This document shows, piece after piece, positions 1 through 9,037 of a stretch of DNA of 64,000 nucleotides; within the stretch, counting starts at the first letter, position 1; every line of letters begins with the position of its first letter. The position numbers and the translations under genes were made by a program. This DNA comes from Aurantimicrobium sp. INA4 (GTDB taxonomy: Bacteria; Actinomycetota; Actinomycetes; Actinomycetales; Microbacteriaceae), in assembly GCF_027924525.1 (NCBI RefSeq), contig NZ_AP027040.1, positions 868,001 to 932,000 on the forward strand, written 5' to 3'. Under the pieces are notes generated by a model. It saw only the letters and a list, made by a program, of their open reading frames with translations, did no database searches and was not told the DNA's origin.

Positions 1-559
1 CCGCGTTGATGTGAACAGCCGTGCCACCTGCAAAGTCAATAGCACCTAGGTTGTATGCGATCCAACCTCCGTCAACAATCTTTCCGTCCACGATGGTGAA
101 GTTGAATACCCAGGAAGCTACTGGGAAGTAAACGATGGTTGCCCAAATGCCTGCGAATACAAGCCAAGCGCCAAACTTTGCTCGGTCAGCGATTGAACCG
201 CTAATCAGCGCAACAGTAATAATTGCAAAAGTGGCTTGGAATGCAGCGAAGGCCAAGGGTGGGAATGCTGCGCCCTCGGGAGTTTCTAATAGGCCTTCAA
301 GACCGATATATGCGGTATCGATACCAATGATTCCGTCTATGCCATAAAACGTAGATGAGCCTTCATTGGCGAATGCGATGGAGTATCCGTAGATAACCCA
401 TAAGACACCAATCAGCGCAAGAGAGCCAAAGCTCAACATCATCATGCTGACGACACTCTTTGCTTTGACGAGACCGCCATAGAAGAACGCCAGGGCGGGA
501 GTCATTAGGAGCACCAGTGCTGCGCTGATGAGCACGAAGGCGGTGTTACCTTGATCCAT
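1..559 (-). CDS. amt: Ammonium transporter Amt (N-terminal part; gene runs off the window)
   Basis: Not a complete frame because the 3' end lies outside the window; I translated it by hand from the ATG at 559. The 186 visible residues are very hydrophobic and carry Amt/MEP/Rh family signatures: a GGLVKAKSVVSMMM stretch after the first membrane helix and FAGGTAVHINAG near the window edge, the family's conserved pore-lining segment. Amt proteins are trimeric inner-membrane channels for ammonium. An AGAGG Shine-Dalgarno precedes the ATG. The partner PII gene (glnK) is usually downstream and would lie outside this window. The link to nitrogen control fits the glnA/glnE/glnA2 cluster at 35-41 kb. 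Family assignment is secure; transport itself is inferred. Confidence 0.93.
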   Translation of the reverse strand, partial: MDQGNTAFVLISAALVLLMTPALAFFYGGLVKAKSVVSMMMLSFGSLALIGVLWVIYGYSIAFANEGSSTFYGIDGIIGIDTAYIGLEGLLETPEGAAFPPLAFAAFQATFAIITVALISGSIADRAKFGAWLVFAGIWATIVYFPVASWVFNFTIVDGKIVDGGWIAYNLGAIDFAGGTAVHINA

Positions 560-647
560 TTCAACCTCTTTCACGAATGGTGACGGATAGTTCACCGTCT
601 CTATTCATGAGTGTGTATGAGGTTCGTTACCGCTTGTGTTCTTCGAG

Positions 648-663
648 GTGACGTAAGTGTTAC
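648..663. promoter_or_regulatory. Weak candidate GlnR-like site upstream of amt
   Basis: GTGAC-N6-GTTAC, read as GTAAC-N6-GTCAC toward amt. One half matches the actinobacterial GlnR consensus GTnAC-N6-GAAAC; the other half has two mismatches. It lies about 90 bp before the amt start in a 139-bp gap. Amt genes are classical GlnR targets, but the match is poor. Confidence 0.3.
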
Positions 664-698
664 AAATATCGAGGTTGTGTTTCAAACAGATTTCTGAG

Positions 699-1718
699 CT
701 AGAAATTGGTCAAAGCAATCAGGCGTGAAACGCAACGGAGATACTTCTTTCGATATCCACCGTTGACCATGTCCCCACCAAAGACATTGGAAATGGGTGT
801 GCCTGAAGCAATGATGGGGATTTGAGCGTCATACACGCGGTCGATAAATGCGACCAAACGAAGAGCATCGGTCTGCCCCATGATGACGTGAACATCTTCA
901 AGGACTATGGCGTCTATGTTGTCCAGAAGGCGAACGTAGACGGAAGGGTGCACAGTTGCAAGGTGTGCCAACAGAGCATCAAAACGGTCGACAGTAACGG
1001 TGGCACCTGCTGCGCGTTGTTCCGAAACGTAAGTCGCTATGTCTTGAGGTGAGGTAACTCGCGAAACACCCTCAGCAGCACGTTGGCGATAGTCAGTACC
1101 GTCAATGCGAATAGTCCTGAAGTTCGAGGCTAGAGCTTGAATTTCTCTGAGAAAGTCTGCAGCGGCAAAACGACCCTCACCCAAGGCGGCAGGAGGAGTA
1201 TTGCTTGTTGCGGCTACTCGAGTGCCTCCTGCTACGAGTTCACCCAGCATACGAGTCATCATCATGGTGTCGCCAGGATCATCGAGCTCGAACTCGTCTA
1301 TACAAATCAAACTGGCACCCTTGAGTGCTTCAACCGCTTTGACATAGCCCAGTGCACCGACAAGCGAGGTGTATTGCAGAAAGGTTCCGAAATACTTCTT
1401 TCCAGAAGCAGCATTCCATGCCGCCGCGAGCAAGTGGGTTTTGCCGACACCAAAACCGCCATCAAGGTAAACCCCGGGAGGCTGTTCCTCTGTTTTCTTG
1501 TTTCGACTAAACAGTTTGGCCTGCTTGAGAACTGCAGTGTTTCTGCCTGCAAATTCTTCAAGAATGGTACGTGCTTCTTCTTGAGAGGGATACTCAGGGT
1601 TGGGAATGTAGTTGTCGAAACGAGCCTGAGTGAATTGTGGAGGAGGAACCAGGCTATTGACGATTGCACCTGCATCAAGTGTCGGGTGAAGTTCGACGAG
1701 GGACTGCACAGAAGTCAT
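699..1718 (-). CDS. zapE: Cell division protein ZapE (AFG1-like ATPase)
   Basis: 339 residues, normal length for ZapE/AFG1. The N-terminal ATPase core shows a Walker A loop GGFGVGKT at about residues 87-94 and a Walker B CIDEFELDDPGDT at about 139-151, both in the form typical of this family. In E. coli ZapE is an ATPase that associates with the Z-ring; in actinobacteria the role is inferred from homology. The ATG at 1718 is preceded by AGGAAC. The gene is monocistronic between amt (same strand, 139 bp downstream) and the divergent sulfurtransferase. Confidence in the family is high. Confidence 0.9.
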   Translation of the reverse strand: MTSVQSLVELHPTLDAGAIVNSLVPPPQFTQARFDNYIPNPEYPSQEEARTILEEFAGRNTAVLKQAKLFSRNKKTEEQPPGVYLDGGFGVGKTHLLAAAWNAASGKKYFGTFLQYTSLVGALGYVKAVEALKGASLICIDEFELDDPGDTMMMTRMLGELVAGGTRVAATSNTPPAALGEGRFAAADFLREIQALASNFRTIRIDGTDYRQRAAEGVSRVTSPQDIATYVSEQRAAGATVTVDRFDALLAHLATVHPSVYVRLLDNIDAIVLEDVHVIMGQTDALRLVAFIDRVYDAQIPIIASGTPISNVFGGDMVNGGYRKKYLRCVSRLIALTNF

Positions 1719-1874
1719 GTTCCTGAAATATTCCTCAACATAAGCACAATATTAGGGGTGTGGGGTTGGCACATAAGGAATCTCTACGTAGTCTCGAAGG
1801 TGCAGCACAAGCCTATTGCGTATCCAGAGCAATGCTTGGTGTCATGAAATCAAACCTAAGTGAAAAGTGGAGCC

Positions 1875-2771
1875 ATGAGCGTACCTATTGATTCGTCTGA
1901 AAAGTTTGCAGAATACGCACATCCTGAGGCCATTGTGAGCACTCAATGGTTAGAGGAAAACCTCGACAACCCTCAACTTGTCGTCGTTGAATCCGATGAA
2001 GATGTTCTGCTGTACGAAATTGGTCATATTCCTGGTGCAGTAAAAATTGACTGGCACACTGACCTCAATGACCCCGTACTTCGTGACTATGTCCAGGGCC
2101 CACAATTCGCTGAATTACTCAGTTCTAAAGGAATCTCTCGAGACACAACCGTGGTGATCTATGGTGACAAAAGTAACTGGTGGGCTGCTTATGCCCTCTG
2201 GGTTTTCAAACTATTTGGACACGAAGACGTTCGCCTGCTTGACGGAGGTCGTGACAAGTGGATCGCCGAAGGTCGTGAACTAACAAAAGAACAGCCAACA
2301 ATTACTCCGAGTTCATATCCGGTAGTCGAGCGCAACGATGCTCCAATCCGCGCCTATCTTGCAGACACCCTTGCCCACATTGGTAAGCCAATGATTGATG
2401 TGCGAAGCCCTGAAGAATACTCCGGCGAACGCACCCACATGCCTGCTTACCCCGAAGAAGGGGCACTTCGTGGCGGTCACATTCCTGGTGCGGCCAGTGT
2501 CCCATGGGCTAAGGCAGCTAATGAAGACGCTACGTTCAAATCTCGCAAGGAACTCGAACAGCTTTACCTGGTCGAGGCAGGGCTCAAGCCTGGAGACGAC
2601 GTCATTGCATACTGCCGGATTGGCGAGCGTTCCAGTCACACATGGTTCGTGCTGAACTATCTCCTTGGCTTCACCGGAGTTCGCAATTACGACGGATCGT
2701 GGACTGAATGGGGCTCGGCCGTTCGCGTGCCCATCGTCAAGGGCACAGAACCCGGAGTTTTAGTCCGCTAA
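1875..2771 (+). CDS. sseA: Thiosulfate sulfurtransferase (two-domain rhodanese)
   Basis: 298 residues with tandem rhodanese domains. The C-terminal domain has the catalytic loop CRIGERS (Cys about 247), the form found in the mycobacterial CysA2/SseA proteins. The N-terminal domain has Asp in the equivalent loop (YGDKSN) and is therefore non-catalytic, as is usual. The enzyme moves sulfane sulfur from thiosulfate to an acceptor. I chose the ATG at 1875 (GGAG just upstream); a GTG at 1860 in the same frame is possible. The SufE-like gene follows 52 bp downstream on the same strand, suggesting the two act together in sulfur handling. Confidence 0.9.
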   Translation: MSVPIDSSEKFAEYAHPEAIVSTQWLEENLDNPQLVVVESDEDVLLYEIGHIPGAVKIDWHTDLNDPVLRDYVQGPQFAELLSSKGISRDTTVVIYGDKSNWWAAYALWVFKLFGHEDVRLLDGGRDKWIAEGRELTKEQPTITPSSYPVVERNDAPIRAYLADTLAHIGKPMIDVRSPEEYSGERTHMPAYPEEGALRGGHIPGAASVPWAKAANEDATFKSRKELEQLYLVEAGLKPGDDVIAYCRIGERSSHTWFVLNYLLGFTGVRNYDGSWTEWGSAVRVPIVKGTEPGVLVR

Positions 2772-2780
2772 TTACTCAAG

Positions 2781-2801
2781 TGCAGAGGGATTAACTCTGC
2801 A
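2781..2801 (+). repeat. Small hairpin between sulfurtransferase and sufE
   Basis: TGCAGAG and CTCTGCA flank a 7-nt loop. There is no U-tract, so it is not a standard terminator. It could affect relative expression of the two genes; no firm role can be assigned. Confidence 0.4.
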
Positions 2802-2823
2802 TAACTGAGAAGATGGAAGCATC

Positions 2824-3252
2824 ATGACTGAACTTCCACAGGTACTCGCCCAAACTCAAGAAGATTTCCTCGACCTTGGCGACAAGGACAAGATTCAACT
2901 GCTCATTGAGTTTGCAGAGGAACTCCCTGATTTACCTCCTGAATATCAGGATCATCCTGAGCTTCTTGAAAAAGTCGAGGAATGTCAGTCGCCTGTTTAC
3001 ATTTTCGTTGACGTTCAAGATGGGCGCGTTGCCGTGCACGCAACAGCGCCAGAACAAGCACCTACCACTCGAGGGTTTGCCAGCATTCTGGTGCAAGGTT
3101 TGACAGGCCTCACAGTACAAGAAGCTTTGGACATACCCGATGATTTCCCCAGCACACTGGGTCTCAACGCGCTCATTTCCCCACTTCGTGTGCGCGGGAT
3201 GACAGGAATGTTGTGGCGCATGAAACGCCAAATTCGAGAGAAATCAATCTAA
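2824..3252 (+). CDS. sufE: SufE family protein (cysteine desulfurase sulfur acceptor)
   Basis: 142 residues, the usual SufE size. The conserved sulfur-accepting cysteine is in VEECQSPV at residue 54. The C-terminal half (GLTGLTVQEALDIP, then LSPLRVRGM-like) fits the SufE fold. SufE takes persulfide sulfur from a SufS-type desulfurase and passes it on for Fe-S assembly. No sufS is present in this window; the neighbour is the thiosulfate sulfurtransferase, a pairing also common in other actinobacteria. A TGGAAG Shine-Dalgarno precedes the ATG. The following reductase begins 5 bp after the stop, implying one transcript. Confidence 0.9.
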   Translation: MTELPQVLAQTQEDFLDLGDKDKIQLLIEFAEELPDLPPEYQDHPELLEKVEECQSPVYIFVDVQDGRVAVHATAPEQAPTTRGFASILVQGLTGLTVQEALDIPDDFPSTLGLNALISPLRVRGMTGMLWRMKRQIREKSI

Positions 3253-3256
3253 GTAC

Positions 3257-3832
3257 ATGGTCGAAAGTTCCTCACTGACAGACCCACAACTTGCAGAAAT
3301 CTATGAGTGGCCCCCGACTCTGACTTTTCGTCTCAACATGCTTATCGGTTCTGACGGCACTACGGCAGGTGAAGATGGAACTTCATTCAGCCTGACTTCA
3401 GAAGAGGACCGGAGGATTCTGCGCATCATTCGCCACGATGCTGATGTAGTTGTTCTGGGCGCTGAATCTGTCCGAAAGGAGGGATGGTACTTTCCACCTC
3501 ACGGTCGCCTGATTGTGCTGAGTAAATCAGGTGTTCTTCCTCTCGAGACTTGTCCACATCCTGACAGATTGTTTATTGCACCGAGTCTGAACTCTGCACT
3601 TCATAATCTTCGAGAGAACGAACACAAAATCCTTTGTGAGGGCGGCCTGACCACCGCAAAACTTGTGCAACAACACGTGAGCTTTGATGAGATCGCTTTG
3701 ACATTCCAAGACAAAGAATCAACAGCTCCCGACTTCATTGATTTCACTGAGTATCAACTTCACTCGGAACTCACTGAGAAAACCTCAGAAATGACTTTCC
3801 GTTTTTGGCGGCGAGCCGCTAAGCCGCACTAA
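3257..3832 (+). CDS. RibD C-terminal / dihydrofolate reductase-like protein
   Basis: 191 residues made of one RibD_C domain. Visible marks are FRLNMLIGSDG near the N-terminus, VVVLGAESVRKEGWY in the nucleotide-binding part and the CEGG loop (about 127-130) matching the family GEGG/EGGP motif. Related proteins are NADPH-dependent pyrimidine or folate-like reductases. It lacks the deaminase domain of bifunctional RibD, so riboflavin synthesis is not implied; the real substrate is unknown. It starts 5 bp after sufE and is followed 24 bp later by DUF3000, but the latter seems to have its own promoter. Confidence 0.78.
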   Translation: MVESSSLTDPQLAEIYEWPPTLTFRLNMLIGSDGTTAGEDGTSFSLTSEEDRRILRIIRHDADVVVLGAESVRKEGWYFPPHGRLIVLSKSGVLPLETCPHPDRLFIAPSLNSALHNLRENEHKILCEGGLTTAKLVQQHVSFDEIALTFQDKESTAPDFIDFTEYQLHSELTEKTSEMTFRFWRRAAKPH

Positions 3833-3843
3833 TTCAGGAACTT

Positions 3844-3849
3844 TAGGGT
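3844..3849 (+). promoter_or_regulatory. Leaderless -10 box TAGGGT of the DUF3000 gene
   Basis: TAGGGT fits the actinobacterial TAnnnT box. It sits 7 nt before the GTG start at 3857, which has no Shine-Dalgarno, so transcription probably starts at the start codon itself. Confidence 0.5.
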
Positions 3850-3856
3850 CATATAT

Positions 3857-4441
3857 GTGACCACAGACCAGAATGCTCCTGAAGAATTTCAACGCGCAGT
3901 AAAGAGCATTTCTGCCGTCGCATTTCGGCAAGAACTCACAGTTCGAGTCATTGATTCCCCATCGGGGGTTGCTCCTTACAGTTATGCTCTCGCAGCAGAT
4001 GTTCTCATTGCCGAGCATGAACACGAATCCCAACATGGCACAGGACGATTTATCCTCCTTTATGACCCAGAGGAACCCGAATCTTGGGGCGGCGCTTTCC
4101 GCGTCGTTGCCTATGCCCAAGCTCCTCTAGAAGCCGACATCGGACTAGACCCATTCTTAGCAAACGTCGCATGGTCATGGTTGGTGGATGCCCTGGCAAC
4201 GCGCAAAGCCGAATTCTTCAACCCATCTGGCACAGCTACTCGAATCCTTTCGACAGGGTTTGGCGAGCTGGAAGATGCCGGTGATGGAGCGCAAATAGAA
4301 CTTCGAGCATCGTGGTCTCCTGCCTCTTCAGAAATGGGAGATCAAGCAGATGCCTGGGGTGAACTTCTCTGCATGCTTGCCGGCTTACCGCCCACAGCAG
4401 AAGCTGTCAGTTTGACTGCACGCCGCAGGGAGCGTGGTTAG
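3857..4441 (+). CDS. DUF3000 family protein
   Basis: 194 residues, GTG start. The protein matches DUF3000, an actinobacterial family of unknown function usually placed directly ahead of ribonuclease D, as here. Recognisable parts are the N-terminal PEEFQRAVKSI helix, the central PESWGGAFRVVAYAQAPLE stretch and WSWLVDAL. There is no signal peptide or membrane segment. Its 3' end overlaps the RNase D start by 8 bp, so the two are translationally coupled. A role in RNA metabolism is suggested only by that conserved neighbourhood. Confidence 0.88.
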   Translation: MTTDQNAPEEFQRAVKSISAVAFRQELTVRVIDSPSGVAPYSYALAADVLIAEHEHESQHGTGRFILLYDPEEPESWGGAFRVVAYAQAPLEADIGLDPFLANVAWSWLVDALATRKAEFFNPSGTATRILSTGFGELEDAGDGAQIELRASWSPASSEMGDQADAWGELLCMLAGLPPTAEAVSLTARRRERG

Positions 4442-5630
4442 GGTTCACGTCATCGCCTCACCTGAAGAATTTCTCGCCTCGTGCGATGTGATTTCTCAAG
4501 GAACTGGACCAATCGCCATCGATGCAGAACGTGCGTCAGGCTTCACCTATTCACAGCGTGCTTATCTCATCCAAGTTCATCGACGCGAAGCAGGAACTTT
4601 TTTATTTGACCCTCCAGCAATTGGTGACATGTCAGAGCTCTTTCGACAAAATCACAACGAAGAATGGGTTCTCCACGCAGCTAGTCAGGATCTAACGTGT
4701 TTGCGAGAAGTCGGAATTGCTCCGCAGCGTATTTTTGATACTGAACTTTCTGCACGCTTGTTGGGTTTAGAACGGGTGGGGCTCGGCTCCGTTGTAGAAG
4801 AATTGCTCGGTGTCCATTTAGCAAAAGAACACAGTGCAGCAGATTGGTCCACCAGGCCACTACCCGAGCCATGGTTAACGTATGCCGCTCAGGATGTTGA
4901 ATTACTTGTCGATCTCAGAGATGAAATCGAAAAGCTATTGGTTGAGTCCAACAAACTCAGTTGGGCGCGCGAAGAGTTTCAAGCAACACTTGATAAACCT
5001 GAAAAAGTAATCAGCACTGAACCGTGGAGAAAAATTTCAGGTCTTCACACCCTGCGCTCCCCCAGGCAACTTGCTGTTGCACGGGCGCTGTGGAATGCGC
5101 GGGATGCGGTTGCTCAGACGAAAGACATCTCACCCGGTCGCCTCATTCCAGATAGCTCGATTGTGGCTGCAAGCAAGCGAACTTTTTCTACCAAGGGTGA
5201 ACTTGCAGCGTGCAAAGAATTCAATGGGCGGGCAAGCCGCAGCATGATTGACGTGTGGTGGGAGGCAGTAAGCGCCGGCATTGCTGAAGAAAACCTTCCT
5301 GTAATGCGGATCCCTTCTGACACCATTCCCCCTCCACGCGCGTGGGCGGATAAACGTCCCGATGCTTTAGGACGACTAAATGCGGCAAAAGAAAAACTGA
5401 GCACCCGAGCTGTGGAACTCAGCATGCCCACTGAAAACCTCCTCACTCCAAGTATTTTGCGCGAACTAGCGTGGGCACCACCTTCCACAATTACTGTCGT
5501 CAGCGTGAGTGCTCAATTGAAAAAATTGGGCGCACGGCCCTGGCAGATTGCTGAAACCTGTGCACTGATTTCTAATGCTTTTGTGGAAGCTGACCAAAAA
5601 CTTAACCTCGAACCCCAAGAATCTTCGTAG
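4434..5630 (+). CDS. rnd: Ribonuclease D (DEDDy exonuclease with HRDC domain)
   Basis: 398 residues. The exonuclease domain carries the DEDDy residues: D30 and E32 in AIDAERASGF, D86 in ASQDLTCL, and Y150/D154 in TYAAQDVELL. An HRDC domain follows at roughly 205-285 (RQLAVARALWNARDAVAQ). Family members trim 3' ends of tRNA and other structured RNAs. The GTG start at 4434 lies inside the DUF3000 gene (8-bp overlap), giving translational coupling. The gene ends 75 bp before the fadA start. Confidence 0.92.
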   Translation: MVRVHVIASPEEFLASCDVISQGTGPIAIDAERASGFTYSQRAYLIQVHRREAGTFLFDPPAIGDMSELFRQNHNEEWVLHAASQDLTCLREVGIAPQRIFDTELSARLLGLERVGLGSVVEELLGVHLAKEHSAADWSTRPLPEPWLTYAAQDVELLVDLRDEIEKLLVESNKLSWAREEFQATLDKPEKVISTEPWRKISGLHTLRSPRQLAVARALWNARDAVAQTKDISPGRLIPDSSIVAASKRTFSTKGELAACKEFNGRASRSMIDVWWEAVSAGIAEENLPVMRIPSDTIPPPRAWADKRPDALGRLNAAKEKLSTRAVELSMPTENLLTPSILRELAWAPPSTITVVSVSAQLKKLGARPWQIAETCALISNAFVEADQKLNLEPQESS

Positions 5631-5705
5631 GGACTCACAGCAGGGTTTCACAGCTGAATCCCACGAATTAGCATCAAGATAGCAATGAGGCATCGAGAGG
5701 ACATC

Positions 5706-6902
5706 ATGACCGCCGGAAAACGTGTTGTATTTGTCGACGGAGTTCGCACTCCGTTTGGTCGCGCAGGCGAAAAAGGTATCTTTTGGCAGACTCGTGCCGA
5801 TGATCTCATCGTGAAAGCAATGATGGGTCTGCTTGAGCGTAATCCGCTGCTTCCAACCGAAGAAATAGATGATGTTGCGATTGCCGCTACCACTCAGCAA
5901 GGCGACCAGGGTCTCACTCTCGGAAGAACTGCAGGAATCTTGGCAGGACTTCCTCGTCACGTTCCCGGGTTTGCCATTGACCGTATGTGTGCGGGTGCAA
6001 TGACGGCAGTCACAACAACAGCAGGCGGAATCGCTATGGGTTCCTATGACGTAGTTCTTGCCGGTGGCGTCGAACACATGGGGCGGCATCCCATGGGATT
6101 CAATGCCGATCCGAATCCTCGCTTTTTGGCTGAAAAACTTGTCAGTGCTGACGCCTTGAACATGGGTGCAACTGCAGAACGCCTTCATGACAGATTCCCC
6201 CATCTCACTAAAGAACGTGCTGATGCTTACGCATTACGTTCTCAACAAAAAGTAGCGGCAGCCTATGCCGCTGGATTTATCCAACAAGATTTGATTCCCA
6301 TCTCAGCAAAAACTGCAGAGGGATGGACACTGGCTACGGTAGACGAAGCTCCCCGTCCAGAAACAACAATGGAGGGACTTGCTGGCCTCAAGACACCATT
6401 TAGACCGCATGGTCGTGTCACTGCAGGAAATGCTAGTGGCCTCAACGATGGTGCAACTATCTGCCTTCTAGCAAGTGAGGAAGCAGCAGAACGCTATAAC
6501 CTCGGCATCAAAATGTCGATGGTTTCTTTTGCATTTGCTGGTGTTGAACCAGAAGTAATGGGAATTGGCCCCGTTCCTTCCACAGAAAAAGCCCTACGCA
6601 AAGCAGGTCTTACAATTGACCAAATTGGCCTGTTTGAAGTGAATGAAGCCTTCGCAGTTCAAGTATTGGCGTTTCTTGATCATTTTGGCATCTCTGATGA
6701 TGACCCTCGGGTCAACGAATATGGTGGCGCCATTGCGTTAGGTCACCCGTTGGCTAGCAGTGGTGTTCGCCTGATGATTCAATTGGCACATCAATTCGAA
6801 CGCCACCCTGATGTCAGATATGGCATGACCACAATGTGTATTGGCCTTGGACAGGGTGGAACAGTTATTTGGGAAAACCCACACTGGAATGGTGCAAAGT
6901 AA
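5706..6902 (+). CDS. fadA: Acetyl-CoA acyltransferase (3-ketoacyl-CoA thiolase, FadA)
   Basis: 398 residues after choosing the ATG at 5706, which has GAGAGG five bases upstream; an in-frame ATG at 5685 lacks this. The nucleophilic Cys is in DRMCAGAM (about residue 95), the catalytic His in GHPLASSG and the second Cys in CIGLGQGG. Thiolases cleave 3-ketoacyl-CoA with CoA to give acetyl-CoA and a shortened acyl-CoA. The stop codon overlaps the fadB start (TAATG), so FadA and FadB are co-translated as the subunits of a beta-oxidation complex. Confidence 0.94.
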   Translation: MTAGKRVVFVDGVRTPFGRAGEKGIFWQTRADDLIVKAMMGLLERNPLLPTEEIDDVAIAATTQQGDQGLTLGRTAGILAGLPRHVPGFAIDRMCAGAMTAVTTTAGGIAMGSYDVVLAGGVEHMGRHPMGFNADPNPRFLAEKLVSADALNMGATAERLHDRFPHLTKERADAYALRSQQKVAAAYAAGFIQQDLIPISAKTAEGWTLATVDEAPRPETTMEGLAGLKTPFRPHGRVTAGNASGLNDGATICLLASEEAAERYNLGIKMSMVSFAFAGVEPEVMGIGPVPSTEKALRKAGLTIDQIGLFEVNEAFAVQVLAFLDHFGISDDDPRVNEYGGAIALGHPLASSGVRLMIQLAHQFERHPDVRYGMTTMCIGLGQGGTVIWENPHWNGAK

Positions 6903-9037
6903 TGACGAACTACGACAGCATTGATTTTTCTGACCTGATTGCTCTGAGCACTGAAGAGGTTGTAACTCACAGCTTCTCTCGGGACATCACTCTTTCCAGC
7001 GGCAAAGTTATCGCATTGGTGACTCTTGATAATGGAATGGACTACAAGCGTCCGAACACTCTTGGCCCTCAGGGGCTACTCGAGCTAGATCGTCTTTTAG
7101 TTTCGCTTAGTGATCGCGCCGCTGCTGGAGAAATCAACGCTGTTGCTGTGACCGGCAAAGAATTCATCCTGGCAGCTGGGGCTGATCTCAGCAGAGTCAG
7201 TGATGTGCCCAGTAAAGAGATGGCCGTTAAGCTCGCGCAACTAGGCCACAGAGCCCTTGGTCGCTTAGGCGAACTAGGAGTGCCCTCTTTCGTCTTCATC
7301 AATGGCTTAGCTCTTGGTGGAGGCCTTGAAGTGGCACTCAACGCCACATACCGCACTGTCGATGCAACGGTGAGTGCAATTGCGTTGCCTGAAGTATTTC
7401 TCGGCTTAATTCCCGGGTGGGGCGGCGCTTATCTTCTGCCGAATTTGATCGGTATTGAGAATGCACTCAAAGTCATCATCGAAAACCCACTAAAGAACAA
7501 CCGAATGCTCAAAGCTGCCGATGCTTTCGAGCTAGGAATTGCTGACGCCATGTTTGGTTCAGCACGATTTTTAGAAGAGTCCTTGCAGTGGGCAGATTCT
7601 GTGCTTAACGGTCATGAGGTTCACCGCCCACACCAACCTGGCAAAGTTGAACGTCTTGCTAAATGGAACTTGGCAGTTAACATCGCGCGAAAGAGTGTGG
7701 AAGAAAAGCTGGGGACCGTCGCCACAGCACCTTATGTTGCTCTTGACCTTCTTGAACAGGCACGAAAAGTTGACAAAGAAGCAGCCTTCGCCCGGGAAGA
7801 CGAAGCAATTGCGTCACTTATTGTTGGTGACCAGTTCCAAGCATCAATGTACGCATTCGATTTGGTTCAAAAACGAGCGAAAAAGCCTGCGGGAGCACCC
7901 GACCCCAAGCTTGCTCGTCCGGTAGGTAAAGTTGGCGTCATCGGGGCTGGATTGATGGCACGACAGTTTGCGCTTCTATTCGTCCGCAAGCTCAAAGTGC
8001 CCGTGGTACTCACTGACATCAACCAAACCAAACTCGACGAAGCTCTTTCGTACATCCATGCGGAAATTCAGTCAATGCATGACAAAGGTCGCATCTCATC
8101 AGATGAGAACAAGCGACTGCAAGCGCTTGTGAGCGGAACGACTAGTCCTGCTGCTTTTTCTGACGCAGATTGGATCATTGAAGCAGTCTTTGAAGAGCTC
8201 ACAGTCAAACAAGATGTTTTTGCGAATATCGAGCAGTACATAACTGAGGACGCCATTCTCGCTACCAATACATCAAGCTTGTCTGTCAACGAGATCGGTG
8301 CGAAATTGAAACACCCTGAACGGTTGGTAGGCTTCCACTTTTTCAACCCTGTTGCGGTAATGCCTTTGGTTGAGGTTGTGAATTCACCTCAGACCAACGA
8401 GGTATCACTGGCTACTGCCATGGAAACAGCGAAGAAACTGGGTAAGACAGCGGTCATCACAACAGACTCCCCCGGTTTCGTTGTTAATCGCTTACTTGCA
8501 CGACTACTGGGTGAAGCCATGCATGCAGTGGATACGGGAACATCTTTCAAGACAGTCGATGATTCAGTCGCCTCCTTCGGTATGCCTATGGCACCATTTG
8601 AACTTCTTGACCTCGTTGGTCTCAAGGTAGGTGCACATGTTCTAGACACCCACCATGCAGCTTTCCCAGATCGCTTTTTCCGAAGCGACAACCTTCACAA
8701 GCTTGCCGAACATGGTTCCATCATTGTTCGAGGTCGCACGGGCAAAATCACGGGCTATGACCGTGGAGCTGAAGCTATTGTCAAGGGGGGAACTTCACCC
8801 ATGACTGCGGATCAGATTCGACTACGTATCGAGGATGGTCTGGCTGACGAAATTCACCGCATGTTGGAAGAAAAGGTTGTTACTGCAGCCCAAGACATTG
8901 ATTTGTGCATGATTATGGGCGCAGGATGGCCATTCCAGATGGGTGGAGCAACACCCTTCCTGGACCGTATTGGGGCTAGTCAGCGCGTCTTTGGTGGAAC
9001 CTTCCACAATCCCTTGATTGCTGGACCAAAAAACTAA
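6902..9037 (+). CDS. fadB: Multifunctional enoyl-CoA hydratase / 3-hydroxyacyl-CoA dehydrogenase (FadB)
   Basis: 711 residues, typical for the alpha subunit of the fatty acid oxidation complex. The N-terminal crotonase domain has both glutamates, in ALGGGLEVALN and LPEVFLGLIPGWGG. The dehydrogenase domain begins at the Rossmann motif GVIGAGLMARQ (about 340) and contains GFHFFNPVAVMPLVEV and DSPGFVVNRLLARL. It hydrates enoyl-CoA and oxidises the hydroxyacyl-CoA with NAD+. The start overlaps the fadA stop by one base. The stop is interlocked with that of the convergent dxs gene (4-bp overlap). Confidence 0.94.
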   Translation: MTNYDSIDFSDLIALSTEEVVTHSFSRDITLSSGKVIALVTLDNGMDYKRPNTLGPQGLLELDRLLVSLSDRAAAGEINAVAVTGKEFILAAGADLSRVSDVPSKEMAVKLAQLGHRALGRLGELGVPSFVFINGLALGGGLEVALNATYRTVDATVSAIALPEVFLGLIPGWGGAYLLPNLIGIENALKVIIENPLKNNRMLKAADAFELGIADAMFGSARFLEESLQWADSVLNGHEVHRPHQPGKVERLAKWNLAVNIARKSVEEKLGTVATAPYVALDLLEQARKVDKEAAFAREDEAIASLIVGDQFQASMYAFDLVQKRAKKPAGAPDPKLARPVGKVGVIGAGLMARQFALLFVRKLKVPVVLTDINQTKLDEALSYIHAEIQSMHDKGRISSDENKRLQALVSGTTSPAAFSDADWIIEAVFEELTVKQDVFANIEQYITEDAILATNTSSLSVNEIGAKLKHPERLVGFHFFNPVAVMPLVEVVNSPQTNEVSLATAMETAKKLGKTAVITTDSPGFVVNRLLARLLGEAMHAVDTGTSFKTVDDSVASFGMPMAPFELLDLVGLKVGAHVLDTHHAAFPDRFFRSDNLHKLAEHGSIIVRGRTGKITGYDRGAEAIVKGGTSPMTADQIRLRIEDGLADEIHRMLEEKVVTAAQDIDLCMIMGAGWPFQMGGATPFLDRIGASQRVFGGTFHNPLIAGPKN

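Noticed and set aside
1137..1847. 236-codon plus-strand frame opposite zapE
   Set aside because: zapE has intact Walker motifs and codon structure; the opposite frame is Cys-rich nonsense with no family.
5466..6203. 245-codon minus-strand frame opposite rnd and fadA
   Set aside because: It crosses two genuine genes, has no domain and no start signal.
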